NCBI RefSeq assembly: GCF_907164915.1
Contig: NC_061864.1
Location: 3,026,389-3,090,388, forward strand
Reading direction: 5' to 3'
Length of the DNA: 64,000 nt
Source of the DNA: Impatiens glandulifera
Lineage: Eukaryota > Streptophyta > Magnoliopsida > Ericales > Balsaminaceae
The notes beneath the pieces were generated by a model that did not search any database, was not told the DNA's origin, and was given only the letters and a program-made list of their open reading frames with translations. The position numbers and the translations under genes are program-made. Positions 1 through 13,025 of this stretch are shown here, in pieces (the first letter of the stretch is position 1; each line of letters begins with the position of its first letter).

Positions 1-1884
1 TTTAGTACTCAAAAATAAAAAAGAAATTAAATATGTGGCACCATATTTAATGACATTTCTAGAAATTAATAAAGGTCTTAACTATAATCTGTATTTTTTT
101 TTTACCCTCTTTTAACCATATAATATTATTTTTTTGCAAGTTTAGCTATACATGAGTCCTTATATTCATCGTGTATGTATATATTTTGTATGGGTTTGTA
201 TTTGAATAAATTGGTGTAAATCAAGGTATAAGCAATTAAATTATTATCTTCCAATTTTATTCATTAATTTGTAAAAAAACATTAATATTGTTAAATAATT
301 AATATAATTATAGCTAAAATTTATTTTTTAAAAATAACAATAATAATAAACTAAGTAAATTTAACATTTTTTAATTAGAAAAAGACTTTCTATTATTATA
401 ATAATATATAATAATATATATATTTATTGTATTTTAATATTTTGAAAACATAACTATTAAAAAAGAGGTTTAAATACAAACTTTTAATTTTAATTATATT
501 AATCGGTTGAGTAGGATTCGATCGATATTGCGGTTTAAAAAGTTTGTTGATCATTCAGTTCAGTTCAATTCAATTCAATCTAGACGATTTGATTCGATTA
601 GTTCTACTTATTTTTCAAATTAATTACTCACTAGGTCAAATTCAAAGGTAGGGGACATCATACTTAATGCTTTAATGACGGACATGTGATTAGGCCTTTC
701 ACCAATATTACTAACTTGTTCTCATAATACATAATCTCTAAAATATCAATATTGTTAAAATTATTGTGCTTTTTAAGGCTTATGGGAGAGTGGTTAGTTG
801 TCAAAACAAGGCTTCAATATTAATTAAAGATGTGACAATTCTTTCTAATTTTCATTTTGAATTGTCATTGAAGGTATTCCTTACATTCACCCATTGCTAC
901 TGGTACCACCCTTGATGTTGATGCATTTATAACTCACATGCGGAATTAATTAAACTACCATGGTTGCGCTTACATTAATAATGAACTTATATTTCATGTA
1001 CAATTTCATTAAAATGTTTTTTTTACTAAGGCCTATATGTATATGCATGCTTGAGTGATCTTATTTATGAATATTATTTAAAATGGGCAATTAATTATAA
1101 TTCTTATTAGTTGTTCTAATTGTGTTATAGTTAAGAATACAATAAAAAATTATAATGTGACAAATATGAGTTGTGAAGAAGGTAGAGGAATGAGCCGTTA
1201 GTCATATAAGTATGGATCATACATGGACGGTAGTTAGAGTCGGGCGACTCCTCTTAGGGTTCCCTTGTCTAGGATCCGGGGAAGATTTGTAAAAGCTACA
1301 ATATATTAATTATATCTTATTTGTTCTCATTGTTTTTTAGTTAAGAATATAATAAAAAATTATAATGTGACAAGAATGTCATGGAGAATATATATTTTTT
1401 TATTTACAATGAAGTTGCAATCATTCAATTTGATTTTTTATTTTGAATTAATTGTCTTTTTCTTGGGTCCAATCGTACTAAAGTTCTTTTTTTTTTATAT
1501 AGAAAATGAAAAGAATTGGTATATATAGCAAATAAAACACCAATAATTGGCATGTACAATATAGACAGATTATTATGACTTTAATTTCTTCACTTTTAAA
1601 ATTTAGGGTATATTTTTATATCATAAGCAACAAATGATCATTTTATTTTGTCAAGATTAGGACTAAATGCGTTAAAGAAAGTACAAATTATGGAATCATA
1701 TATATTTTTTCCTATTATTTGATGAAAGAAAAGACTTGTAAATATTATCATGAAATTTAATAAAAAATAATTAAACAGTTCATGCAAATGATATAAATGA
1801 GAGTCGTTTGAGCTCATCGACAAAAACATTAAAAAAAAACACAATACAAAATAGTTCAACAATGATCAAACACAAAAAAACAAA
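1..1884. other. AT-rich intergenic sequence
   Basis: No gene is supported here. The sequence is strongly AT-rich, and the only open frames are short and lack recognisable protein features. Confidence 0.6.
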
Positions 1885-3010
1885 TTTTAACGAGCACGAA
1901 GATCTTCAAGAAGATCAATAAGTTCTCCAACTGCCTCAACTGGTTTCACTGATTGTCATAATAATAGAATTATGAATTAAACGTATTAGGCGATAACGAT
2001 CACTGAACGTTCTACGGTTTCTTTCAAACCAAATGGTCCATTAGAAGATAAGTAGTATATGGGCCAAACGATTCAGACCAACCGAACTCACCGTCTCTAT
2101 CCACATTTTCCAGTAACTAGCGATGGATTACGACATAACCCATTAAATAGTACTAGTCATGTTCCATAATAAGCTCAAATTCGCAATCACTCCATCATAG
2201 TATAAGAGCAAGTGAGGCGCCGACTCCACCTCTTTATGACATGTTCTACAACGACTTGCTATAATACACCACTTTTTATGAATTTATCATCTGTCAAAAT
2301 CCATTCATTTACGACACTTCATCCAAAGAATGAGATCTTCGATAAGAACTTAAAGTCCCACAACTTCTCCCATATAAAATTGTAAGGAGCATTCTCTACA
2401 ATTAAAGAATAACATTGACTAACCTTAAAATTATCAATATCTTGCCAACGCAAAATATCACACAAAGAATGATTCGTCTTTTACGCTCCACCAAGTTCGA
2501 CACTCTATCATGTGAAACTAACTCTTCAACATTTAGTCTTTTACGCTCCACCAAGTTCGACACTCTATCATGTGAAACTAACTCTTCAACATTTAGTCTT
2601 CTTCTATACCTGTTTCTCATTGCAAAATTATTAGAACTCGCGTCAAACATGTCATTGATTGTAGCATCTCTATATATAACAATCGAGGCAAGGGTCGGGT
2701 ACGATGATGAAATACTTCTGACACTACACCATACGTCATCCAGAAAACTAATCGAAGAGCCATCGCCAACCAAAAATCTACATTGTCCACAAAAAGACTT
2801 CCACATTAATGAGATGTCACTCCAAATACTGTATCCTACTGCCCGATTAATAGGTTTTGTGAACCAACCAGATCAATCTTGTCTATACTTGCATCTAATC
2901 ATAGTAGCCCACAAAGAGGTAGGTTCTGATAAATATGTGCTACATCATTTTGATAAAAAAAAAAAATTGTTAACGAAGTCAAAATCTAGTATACCCAAGC
3001 TCTTTGGTTA
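1885..3010 (-). mobile_element. LINE (non-LTR retrotransposon) 3' relic
   Basis: Read on the minus strand, a degenerate polypeptide resembles the C-terminal part of a plant LINE reverse transcriptase. It has a W-x-S-F then VGDGSSISF and DDVW pattern near 2720-2806. Further downstream, around 2200-2290, is a Cys-x2-Cys...Glu-Ser...His-Leu pattern like the zf-RVT domain. Upstream frames near 2830-2960 also resemble RT sequence (W-x-x-x-I-x-x-K-Y). Frames are broken many times, so the copy is dead. Related relics lie at 12.4-13.0 kb and 57.95-59.55 kb in the same orientation. The upstream (5') part of the element is missing. Confidence 0.6.
2476..2595. repeat. exact 60-bp tandem duplication inside the LINE relic
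   Basis: Positions 2476-2535 and 2536-2595 are identical 60-bp units, followed by 5 more matching bases. Because 60 is a multiple of three, the duplication is in frame and appears as a doubled 20-residue stretch in the minus-strand translation. Two identical copies inside an otherwise decayed element imply a recent local slippage or duplication event. Confidence 0.9.
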
Positions 3011-6000
3011 TTAAATTTCTTCACTTTGTCTCAATTTATTAAATGACAGAAAATGACTTAAAGGACCGAAAAAAACTTTATAAATAATTTTTTTCCTTTT
3101 TAACGTCACACAAAATTTCATAATTTAATTATACTATTATTATATACCGTTGAACTTGGTGGAAGAAATTGATTTATGAATCATTGTGAAATAATTAATA
3201 TATTTTCTTATTCAATACTTAATTTTAATTTTTAGGTTGAATTTTTTTATTTTATCTTTAACATTGGAATATACCATAATCATGTGGTCATAACTTTCTG
3301 TCATCTGAATTATCCTAAATTTTTCTTAACTATAAACTGAATATATATATATTTTTTATTGTAAATGTTTTTTTAGTAATTTTTAAACTAACACTTTTTA
3401 TTTCTTAACAAGTAAATAAATTTTTTATTTCTTAAAATATAAACAATATTATTTCACACAAATTAATCATTTTATAATAAATATATAAATCAAATTTTAG
3501 ATTATTAAACGTGTTAATTACACTACTTTTTTAGTTTGTAACAAACAAACAAAAAAACCACCTCCCTATAAAGGGGATGGTTGATATTGATGTCTTAATT
3601 AGTTACAAAATGACAATTATAATCTAGTATATTTCACTCTTTTTTATCTGGTTTGACCTATGTTGTTGTTGGTATTTGTGTTTTTTTTTTCATTTTATCT
3701 GATTTTATTTCGAACATTAATAATCACACTTTTATATTATATATTTATTCATATTTTTCTAGAAGTTCTAAGTTTAGATTTTTATAATAATATAAATTTT
3801 ATATTTTATAATATATATAATGTTTAAAAATTCGTGATTTTAAAATATGGTAAAATTATGTCTCGCGGAAATTCCCAAAATCAAACTACATAAATAATAA
3901 TAAAAGAAAATCATCGACGAAAATGGTAAACACTATTCATTGTTATCTCTAATTACAAAGATGAGCAAGTTAAAAACTCAAAATAAAATATCTCAAATTT
4001 GTGGAGGCTGTTAGCCCTAGTTTGGTTGGAGTATAAGACTGTTGGGACGTATTTGATTTTTTTTTGAATTTTTAAGCAAAATTCAACTATCCCATTATTT
4101 TTCTTTTGAACCATAATTAAATCATTCAATTTATACATTAAAATATTCCTGTTTTTTACAAAGTCTAAGTTACAAAAGAATATTATAATAATTCAACGGA
4201 TTAAAATTTTAAATTAACTTATTTTTTCACCAAAAAAAAGGTTTTAATAAGAAACTAATAAAATGAAACTCTCAAATAACAACATTAAACTAACTTAGCA
4301 TAACTACAACTAAATATAACTTAATCTTCTAAGTTTCTAACTCTTTCCAAAAATTAAAAAAAAAATACATTTTTATAATATTAATTTAGGAAGTTAGCAT
4401 TAACGGTTAGAATCTTTAGTCTAGATCTTTAATCCTTAAATCTATATTCTTAATTCTCTATGTCAATAAATCGAGATAAACTGTAATTGCGGAAACGTAC
4501 CTGGATCTTTAATGAAGAACGGTTCATTAAGCCATTCTTCGTTATTCTCTTCTTCTTGTTCTTGGATCTGGACCTGAATCTGAATGTGGATCTTCTCGTT
4601 CTGGATCTGGACCTGGATCGGAATGTTTGATGTGGGTGGGGTTTAAGTCTTCCAACCCTATATCGATAGCCTTCTTGAGAGATGAACTAAATCCTTATTG
4701 TTCGATGAGAGAAACAAATAGGCTGGCTATCTATATGGGTTGGGGACCTAGCCCTAATATACCCATTTATTATTCGGCCCATCAACGAAATAATGAATGG
4801 TATTTCTGCTTCTACACAAATATGTCCCCATATTTATTATAGATGTCCAAATAAGCCCATAACCTTTATACTTTAATAGATCACTTTATTTGAGATTTAA
4901 TCTTTATTATGATAACAACTAATATACAATTAATAAATTATATATGTACCCAAATATTGGAAATAATTCCAACATTAACCTCCAAAGCCATACTATCCCA
5001 TTGTCTTTATATGATTTCTAACGAGATCATAAAGTAAATAAATTGAAAGTAATGCGTCAGAATAATTTAAAGAGGGTAAATCAAATTATTGACTTTTAGT
5101 CTCTTAGGATTTTTGTCATTTGAGATACCTAGTGAGTTTATATCTCTTGCGACTTATATATATACCAAACGAACAAAATAGAGTTTTTCTCCAAAATTTA
5201 GTATTTTTTTATAAACATTTAATAATGTTGCATAATATTTTTGAAAAATATCGTCTCATTATAAGTCTAGAAGTAAGAGTCCATTTTAGGGTGATACAAC
5301 ATATGCATTAACATTTATTTATTATTTGTTTTAACCTATGCATTAACATAAAATCACTTATATCAGTAAATTTATAAAGAAAATTAACAAATCATTTTTT
5401 TTGGTTAATTTCAAATATTATATATGTCTATATTTTGTTTTAAAAAAATATTCGAAAGAATTAAAATATAAAAGTTACATATGTCCGTCAGGTTGATACT
5501 GTTTGTTTGTAGTCTTGAGTCCTAGACTTTCATTATATATTCCAAGTATTTCATTAAAAATAGTTTTTTTTGATGTTATATGGAATATAGAGAATCATTT
5601 TAATTAAGCATGGTAATTTTTTTTTTGTCTTATTATGTTTCATCTAAATTGTGAGGCACAAAGTCTTCTCTTGTATCCTACATTGACAACATTCATAGTA
5701 AATAGTTATACAATATCTTTTACTATGTTATTATTACTGTTTTTTAAATGATCATAAAAACTCAAACTTCAAGTTTTGTGACTATGGCCTTGTTTTGTCA
5801 AGATTTTTTTAAAACTTGTAAAGAGAAAAATTGTAATAATTAGTAGTGATTTGGAAAAAAATGATAATTTTTTAGTAAAAAAATTAATATATAATAATAA
5901 AATAATAAATAATTTAAAATAAAGAATATTTTAGTATTTTAATTAATGAATTAAAACGATGAGATAAAAAAAATATAATAATATTTAATTAATTTAAATT

Positions 6001-8016
6001 ATTCCAACCGTGTTTTGTTTTAAAATGTTATTATTTTTCATTCCAACTAATATCTTAATAAAAATTTGATGATTTTTTTATTGGTATCATTTTCGATCCG
6101 TACTATAAATGGTCTCATAGTATTAATTTCTCCCAAATATGATTCATGTCCAATTTATAGACTTATAGCTAGCTAGTACATCATCATTAATTCACCATTC
6201 AATTTTATTTTTTAATTATTATAAGGTTTTGGACAATTTAAGAGCTATCTTTTTTCCTGCTAACTACTTGTGCTTATCTAATTAATACATTCAACCACCA
6301 AAAAGGCTCTATCAATATATATAATTAATTACATCTCATATAAAATATAATATAATAATATATGTAAGAATGAAACATGTGTAACGTGCCTCGCTGTCTA
6401 TCACACTGACAGTGTACATGATTTAGTCCTTATTTTAAAACTATATATTATTAAATTTTGTATGAATGAATTGAGATAGTTACAATACTAACACGATTTA
6501 AATAAGAAAAAATTGAAAATAAAATCTGGACCGACATGAGACCATTAATATCTTTGAGTTATAACGTACACTACAACAGTATATAGATGAAAAAAGATAA
6601 AAAGGTATGTCTATTGAATCTATGTAAAGATTTTTCAAATTTACTCATCATCTATATATATATCTTTTATTGTTGTTAGATCATATACTCCAAAAAAATG
6701 TCTTGCAAATATTCAATATAACAATGAAAATTTTACTTAACCAGATAGTTTGAAAAATAATTGTAATCTACTTCTCCTTTAAATTTGTTTTCAACATGTT
6801 TTTGTGCACCAAAATAATGTAATAAAAATGTTTGACTTAAAAAACAATTCATTTGTCAGTGATATACTGAGAAATGAAAAAATAGGAAGATATAGATTTT
6901 GAGTAATTGCGCCATATTTAACCAAACATCAAACCAAAAAACTAGTACACTCTTCCACACAATCATTATATTGGGAAAATTTTGTTTATTTTGTTACTAT
7001 GACTATAATTTCTAAGGGAAAAAGAAGAAGAAGAAAAAAGAACTCCATAGTGTTTAAAAATCCAAGCTCATGAAAGTCATGGAAAAAAAACAAAACTTCT
7101 TACCATTGATTAAGGATCATTCAAGTCCTTTAGATAATAATTCCATTGTTAACCATTTTAATATATTCTATAATTGATTTTATAATAAATTTATTATTTT
7201 TAACTATACATTTTAATTCAAAATTATAACACTTGATCAAAACATTTTTTTAAAGTCAAAACCCCACATTTTCTTATAGAAAAAAAATATAAACTTGTAA
7301 TACTATAACACAAACTGGCTAATTAAATGGTCTAAGATCTGAAATTAATATTTTAGGATAGAGTTGAGTTAAAAAAATGTTAATATATGTATAATAAAAC
7401 TATGTTTTAAAATATTATTTCATATAAATCAACTCTTTGAGATATTTGACAAAAAAATGGTATTTCGGAATAAATTTATCGACATTTTTTTGTTCAAATT
7501 CATTTCAAACTCCGAATTTAAGTGTTTAAAAAATGTGTTTCTTGAATGTAAATACACAAATCACATGTTAATTTAAATTTTTATAGAAGCACTTACAATC
7601 ATTTTTTATTAAGTATTCTAAGGAAGCTAAACTTTAAAAAGAGTGAGTGACCCCAAATTGTTGATGTTCAATTGAGCATTTTAGATTCGAATCTAAGCAA
7701 TAGAGACATAAAATACACATTTAATCCATAGCCATATCATAATTAGTAGGAAGAAAACTAAAATAAATCATATAATAGAGATAAATGTTCAAACTTTTTA
7801 TCAACATAAATTATAACTAGTTTTAAGCTAGACAAACTGTCAATCCTGCTCATAAAGGAGCCCAAACACAAGTATGTGGTTGAAACAAAACAATCATGTT
7901 CTTCTTTTATCTTTTTTTTATTTTATTTTTTTATTTGGTTCATTATTAGCATTTTTAATTTAATGATATAATCTTTTACAACAGTATCAAAACATAACTT
8001 ATTTGATTTTGTGTTA
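3011..8016. other. AT-rich intergenic sequence, no supported gene
   Basis: About 5 kb of AT-rich DNA with many homopolymer runs. A stretch near 4500-4850 is less AT-rich, contains short imperfect repeats of a GGATCTGGACCTG-like motif and has one 71-codon open frame (4627-4842). I recognise no domain and consider it a probable degraded repeat. Near 7640-7720 there is a short tRNA-like GATTCGAATC box, possibly a SINE remnant. Confidence 0.5.
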
Positions 8017-8293
8017 GGCCTTGTTCGGTATGGGTTTTTTAAAAAACTCATACAAAATCAAATATCACTTCATTCTTTTTTATCAATCACATCACTCCTT
8101 TTTATCTATCACATCACTCAAAATTTTAACCAAAATACTAAAATACCCTATATTTTAAATTATTATTTTATATTTTATATTTTATTTATATATATCAATA
8201 CTCTTTAAGTCTTTTTACTAAAAATAATCATCACCAATCATTATTTTTTTTTTCCCTTTAGATTTTTAAAATAACCCCAAACCGAACAAACTC
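8017..8293. mobile_element. Tourist-like (PIF/Harbinger) MITE candidate
   Basis: The element starts GGCCTTGTTCGGTATGGG and its other end, read in reverse complement, is GAGTTTGTTCGGTTTGGG. These are imperfect terminal inverted repeats of about 20-25 bp. Direct TTA copies flank it (8014-8016 and 8294-8296), the 3-bp target duplication typical of PIF/Harbinger MITEs. It is 277 bp long, AT-rich and has no coding capacity, although an incidental 65-codon open frame overlaps it. The weak points are the short TSD and the mismatched outermost TIR bases. Confidence 0.6.
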
Positions 8294-8325
8294 TTACTCA
8301 TAGGTAGGTGTGTGATATACGCTAA

Positions 8326-8430
8326 ACTAGATAATAATTAAAAAAACTTCACACTTAAAAAAAAAAAACATGAAAGGTAGCTCTAGTGTGACACTAGATA
8401 ATAATTAAAAAAATGTCACACTTAAAAATA
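8326..8430. repeat. imperfect ~67-bp direct duplication
   Basis: The string ACTAGATAATAATTAAAAAAA followed by a TCACACTTAAAAA-like segment occurs at about 8326-8360 and again at about 8393-8430, with a few differences. This looks like a small local duplication next to the MITE. Confidence 0.5.
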
Positions 8431-8555
8431 AATAAATAAATAAGGAACTATATAATTAAAACACAAATAATCTTACAAAAACTTAAAAGGTCACAAATTT
8501 AATTACCACTAAAAACATCATAAATTAAAGATAATAATGTGTTAACTTATTAAAA

Positions 8556-8559
<4 letters not shown>

Positions 8560-8627
<68 letters not shown>
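8560..8627. repeat. (TA)n microsatellite
   Basis: About 68 bp of uninterrupted alternating TA. Tracts of this length are prone to length polymorphism and assembly error. Confidence 0.95.
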
Positions 8628-8631
<4 letters not shown>

Positions 8632-9863
8632 CAACCACCAAGAAAAAAAATCATATTAAAAAAGGAAAAAAAAAACCACAAACATTTGCTTTTAATTTTG
8701 TCTGATTCACATTAGAGTGTATAATATTTGATTTTCTTTATATTTTGATTAGGGAAGCTGAACCAAATCAATGTAGGCCACAATTCCGATATTTTTAGTT
8801 ATTTTCAAATTAATGAATTAATTAAGTATTTACCAAAAACTAATAAATTAATTAATTGATGTTTAACTTCTCATAATTCTTTTGTCCACACAGAATATAT
8901 ATATACCTATCAGAGTAGAACACATATTAATTTCTTTTGCTAATATTGGATAATTATAAATTAACCAGAATGTCTTGTTCGGTATTGACTTTTATTTAAT
9001 AATATAAATTATTTAAAATTAAGCTGTTAATTTATCTTGAGGAATTATTAATTTTTAATTATTTAAATAATATTAATATTTAATAAAAATATTTTAATGT
9101 TTTGGTTAATTAATGAAATGATGCTTGAATAAAATATGTTTAATTATATTTGGATATTTATTAAAATGTAAACCAAATGAAATTCCAATTATTTTAGCCA
9201 AAAATTCTGGTCTAGCTGCTTAAGACTTTTTTTTTTATAATTATTTTTATTTATTAAAAAAGTTATTATGAATTCACTATATACCCACAATTATGTCGAG
9301 GAATATACATAAAGTCGTTTTCGAGAATAGGTCTTGAGTTCTTTATGATCACTTAAATTTAAAATGTTTTTATATAAAATATAAAGACATTTGCAACTGT
9401 TTTGAAAAAGCACATCATCATGCAAAAAAAAAAAAATAAATAAAAATGTGATTGAAGGCTTTAAAATACAGTTTTTAGCCTTTACCGATTATCACACTAT
9501 TCTCTTTAAAATAATTTTAGAAAAAACTGCAGATTGGGAATGTTGTGCCGGGAGATCATGTAGAAATAAAAAAGAAAAAGAAAAAATAATCATTAAATTT
9601 GGAAACAGTATATGTTAATTAGTTAGATAAATTTGAACATGAAATTAAGTTGAATTAAATATCCGTTTGATCAAAATATTTATTACATGAAGTGTTTAGT
9701 TATACTTATGATCGATCATCAAAGAAAAGGTACAAATATAATCCTAGGTAAATCGGTGGGTTTCTTTTGTCTTACACAGTAAGAAGTGGCCTTAGAAATG
9801 GGTCCCCATCTCTCTCTTTCTTCTTCTTTGTTATAACTTAGGCGCGCCTCTTTCCTAAATTAC
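8628..9863. other. intergenic sequence upstream of the ERF gene
   Basis: AT-rich flank without a supported gene. It forms the distal promoter region of the plus-strand ERF gene at 9941. An (ATTC)n-like run sits just upstream of the start codon, about 9909-9929, in the presumed 5' UTR. Confidence 0.5.
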
Positions 9864-9870
9864 TTTATAA
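9864..9870 (+). promoter_or_regulatory. TATA-like box for the ERF gene
   Basis: TTTATAA lies 71 bp upstream of the ERF start codon, which would put transcription start near 9895-9905 with a short 5' UTR. The assignment rests on motif and spacing only. Confidence 0.4.
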
Positions 9871-9940
9871 GAGAGCTTGTGTCATTGACGGATGATGATA
9901 TATTATAGATTCATTCATTCATTCATTCATACACAGAGAA

Positions 9941-10687
9941 ATGAATCTTATAACTAGTACTCATCATCATGTTGATCATAATAATATATCTGATCAATCA
10001 GACATAATTATTATTAATTGCTCCAAACCCGCCAACAACAACTCTGCAACAACGAAGAAGAAGAAGAAGATGAAGATGAAGATGAAGGAGGAGAAGGAGA
10101 AAGAGAAGGAGAAGAAGATCGGGCACCCGGTTTATCGGGGGGTGAGAAAAAGGAACTGGGGAAAATGGGTTTCTGAGATCAGAGAGCCACGAAAGAAATC
10201 CCGGATATGGCTAGGAACATTTCCCACCCCTGAAATGGCGGCGCGTGCTCATGATGTCGCCGCTTTAAGCATTAAGGGAGAATCGGCTGTCCTTAATTTC
10301 CCAGAACTAGCCGGCTCTTTTCCCCGACCCGCTTCTCTTTCCCCCTTTGATATCCAGGCAGCAGCTGCAAAGGCGGCAGCCATGGTCGACGACGACGACA
10401 ATAATATCAATTCAATTCTGCTGGAGCTGGAGGAAGAACTGAGCGAAATCATTGATTTGCCCAACTTGGAAACGACGACTCTCAACGGCGATGATAATCG
10501 GAGGATTACGTGTCACGCGGATTCAGTCGTTGATCATAATATTCATGGGTACTGGTTGGATTTGGAGGAGTTAGATACGCCGCCGCCGTGGTTCCTAACC
10601 GCCGGCGGGGAGGATTTTACCCACTACTTTTCCGATTATAATTATTGTATCCCTCCTCCCGGATATGCAAACGATTGCTTCTTTTGA
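9941..10687 (+). CDS. AP2/ERF transcription factor, DREB A-4-like (TINY/ERF034 type)
   Basis: Intronless 248-residue protein, expected to be nuclear and to bind DRE/GCC-type promoter elements through one AP2 domain. The AP2 domain spans about residues 63-121 and has the diagnostic [18 protein letters not shown] and [18 protein letters not shown] segments; the WVSEIREP form is typical of DREB-subfamily members. It is followed by a [19 protein letters not shown] conserved motif (about 131-146), characteristic of the A-4 group. A Lys/Glu-rich low-complexity stretch (about 39-59) precedes the domain and could serve as a nuclear localisation signal. The C-terminal half is acidic with aromatic residues (YWLDLEELD near 202-210), consistent with an activation region. 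I chose the first ATG in frame after the TATA-like box. The subgroup call is from motif recognition, and the exact orthologue is unknown. Confidence 0.93.
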   Translation: MNLITSTHHHVDHNNISDQSDIIIINCSKPANNNSATTKKKKKMKMKMKEEKEKEKEKKIGHPVYRGVRKRNWGKWVSEIREPRKKSRIWLGTFPTPEMAARAHDVAALSIKGESAVLNFPELAGSFPRPASLSPFDIQAAAAKAAAMVDDDDNNINSILLELEEELSEIIDLPNLETTTLNGDDNRRITCHADSVVDHNIHGYWLDLEELDTPPPWFLTAGGEDFTHYFSDYNYCIPPPGYANDCFF

Positions 10688-10893
10688 TTCTTTGATTTGG
10701 ATTAATTAGTTAGTTATCATCTCGATGATGATGATGAATTAATTCAATCATTCTATATATATATATCTTTGTGGATTTTTCTGATTTATAGTTCTAGGTT
10801 TCCTTTTTAATGGAATGGAAAGCTCATATCTGTAATCATTTGTGTGAGCATTGATGTACAGTGTTTGGCATATGAATGAAGAAAATGTATATC

Positions 10894-10899
10894 AATAAA
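10894..10899 (+). terminator. candidate polyadenylation signal of the ERF gene
   Basis: AATAAA occurs about 205 bp after the ERF stop codon, preceded by a T-rich, TGT-containing 3' UTR, a plausible plant poly(A) region. Confidence 0.4.
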
Positions 10900-11295
10900 A
10901 TAAGAGTTCATTGAGCTTGTTCATTATTTATTTTTATTTTTTAAGTAAAAAAATTAAAATATATTTATATATATAAATAAAAATTAATAAATAATAATTT
11001 AAAATATATAGTATTTTAACAAAATTATATATATACAATATTTTGTTTCCTACTAGACTACTATAACTTTACAAATAAAACAAATCTTGAAAAGTCATTC
11101 AGTTTTGATTTAAATAATTTTGTTTGTGAAAAAATATTTTAATATATTATCTTGTGGTTTGAAAGTGTGAAAAACATTAAATATATTATATAATATTTTG
11201 GAGATTTATAACTTAGTTACGGAGGATAGTAATTTAATTTTTTTTAGTTGAGTTTTCACGGTGTTGTTGAACCATTTAAAAAATAATCAATTCTA

Positions 11296-12003
11296 AGGGA
11301 GTATAAAAACCGATCAAACTGTTCAAACCGGATCGAAACCGTTCATTTTGATTGGTTAGTTCTAAATATGTTTATATATTATAATTTTGAATTTTATTAA
11401 TCCAAATTCAAGTGTTTATTTCTTTATTTTATTTTTATTGACGAGGAGTATATGCTATAGTTATGGGTGACAAGAAGGTACTTGTTACTAAGTTCTATAA
11501 AAATAGAAATGTATGATGACATGATGTGTAAGAAGAGAGATAGAAGTGAGAGTGGTGAGGTTGTTGCAATTATTCATGGCACTTTTAATTATTTATTTAT
11601 TTATATTATTTTTTTTTTTTTGCATGAGGTGAATTTGGATGGCTGAAAATTGATTTGTTGTATGGCTTGAAAGTTGTAGAAGAGTGGATTTGATTTTGAT
11701 TTTGATTTGTTCCATTCAATATATTTATGTAGTTCTTAATAAATTTTGAGATTTTAAGTCGTTATTTTGAAGATTTTATAGTCTAGTAACAAATTTTAAG
11801 TGATTTTTTTATAAATATTTATGTAAATCGATTTGATAATTGTGTTTTTATACTGAATAAACTGATAAAATCGATCCATCCAATTTTCAAATCGTTCAAA
11901 CCGACTAAACCAACGGTTTCAAATCTAGCAAACTGATCTCAACCGGTTGAATGTACATTTCGGTCAATTAACCGACTAAATCGAACCGTTAATTTACACC
12001 CTT
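11296..12003. mobile_element. possible hAT-like MITE remnant
   Basis: The left end begins AAGGGAGTATAAAAACCG and the right end, in reverse complement, begins AAGGGTGTAAATTAACGG. Both are followed by sequence rich in AACCG/CGGTT words (11307-11345 and 11895-11995). Such ends resemble plant hAT-type non-autonomous elements that begin GGGTGTAAA. I could not find a convincing 8-bp target duplication, so boundaries are tentative. Confidence 0.35.
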
Positions 12004-12414
12004 TTCATTTCAATAAAATAATATATTTTTTTTCAAATTTCATAAATGCACTTACAAATGTACAATGCAGAATTGAAATTAAGTTTTTATCATTTATTTG
12101 TAGAAACATCCATATTTGGCATTATTTGATTAATACATTTCCTTGAAGGCACAACCTTATCTTCGGCTGGCAGTGAAACATTTGGGAAGCACATAAATTT
12201 TAAGGTATTCTAATGATTCAAGCAAATGATTATATTAAAATTTAAATTATTATTATATACGAACTCATGAACATGGTATTGTATTTTATCACTAAATAGT
12301 GAGTCTCACAATTTAGTTTATATATATATTTTAAAAAGTTCAGCATATTAAAAATAAAAATAAAAATTATTTAACCAAAACAAAAAAGCATGACATAAAA
12401 AAAAGGTACTCAAT

Positions 12415-13025
12415 AAGTTATCAACTTTGTAAATCTTCGAGAAGAATGATTAACTTCCCGACAAACTCTACTGTTTTTTCTGAACGAATCTCAGAAAGCG
12501 ACATAATAATAGCACTACGAATGATAAGCATCAGACAACTACGATCATTGAAAGTTCGACAATTTCTCTCTAAACAGATAGTCCATCAAAAATAATTGGG
12601 ATGTAGGTCTCTCATATCAGCAGCATCAATCTAAAGTCTAAACTTTCCAGCAACTATCCAAAGACTCGGACATCATCCAATGAATCACAATAATATTTCA
12701 CAAAATACTCCAAATACTAACAACCCCTCAACAATGCAAAAGTAAGTGAGTCGCCGATTCAACATCTTCATGACACATACGACTAGACATAATACAACAA
12801 TTTTTAATGCACATATCATCTGTTAGAATTCCATCGTGAATAATGTTACATCCAAAGAACAAAATCTTAGATGGAATCTTTAACTCTCAAAGTTTTTTCC
12901 AACAAAAATTATATGAAACCATCTTAGCGAACAACTTGTAACAATTACTGTCCCACATATATATAAACTATTCATATATTGTCAACGCATAATGTCTTGT
13001 TCCAATGAGAATACTAGTTTACATC
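12415..13025 (-). mobile_element. LINE 3' relic (second copy)
   Basis: This stretch aligns by eye with the relics at 1.9-2.4 kb and 58.0-58.5 kb. Shared words include the segments around AAAAGTAAGTGAGTCGCCGATTC, CATGACACATACGAC and ATCCAAAGAACAAAATCTTAGATGG. It represents only the zf-RVT end of the element and is heavily decayed, without a usable frame. Confidence 0.5.

Noticed and set aside
2415..3014. 199-codon plus-strand open frame
   Set aside because: It is the antisense shadow of the LINE relic, whose recognisable RT residues lie on the minus strand.
4627..4842. 71-codon open frame in a less AT-rich patch
   Set aside because: No domain, no promoter or splice context and no recognisable relatives; probably decayed repeat sequence.
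5788..6050. MITE starting GGCCTTGTTTTG
   Set aside because: The left end resembles the 8.0-kb MITE, but no matching right terminus or target duplication was found.
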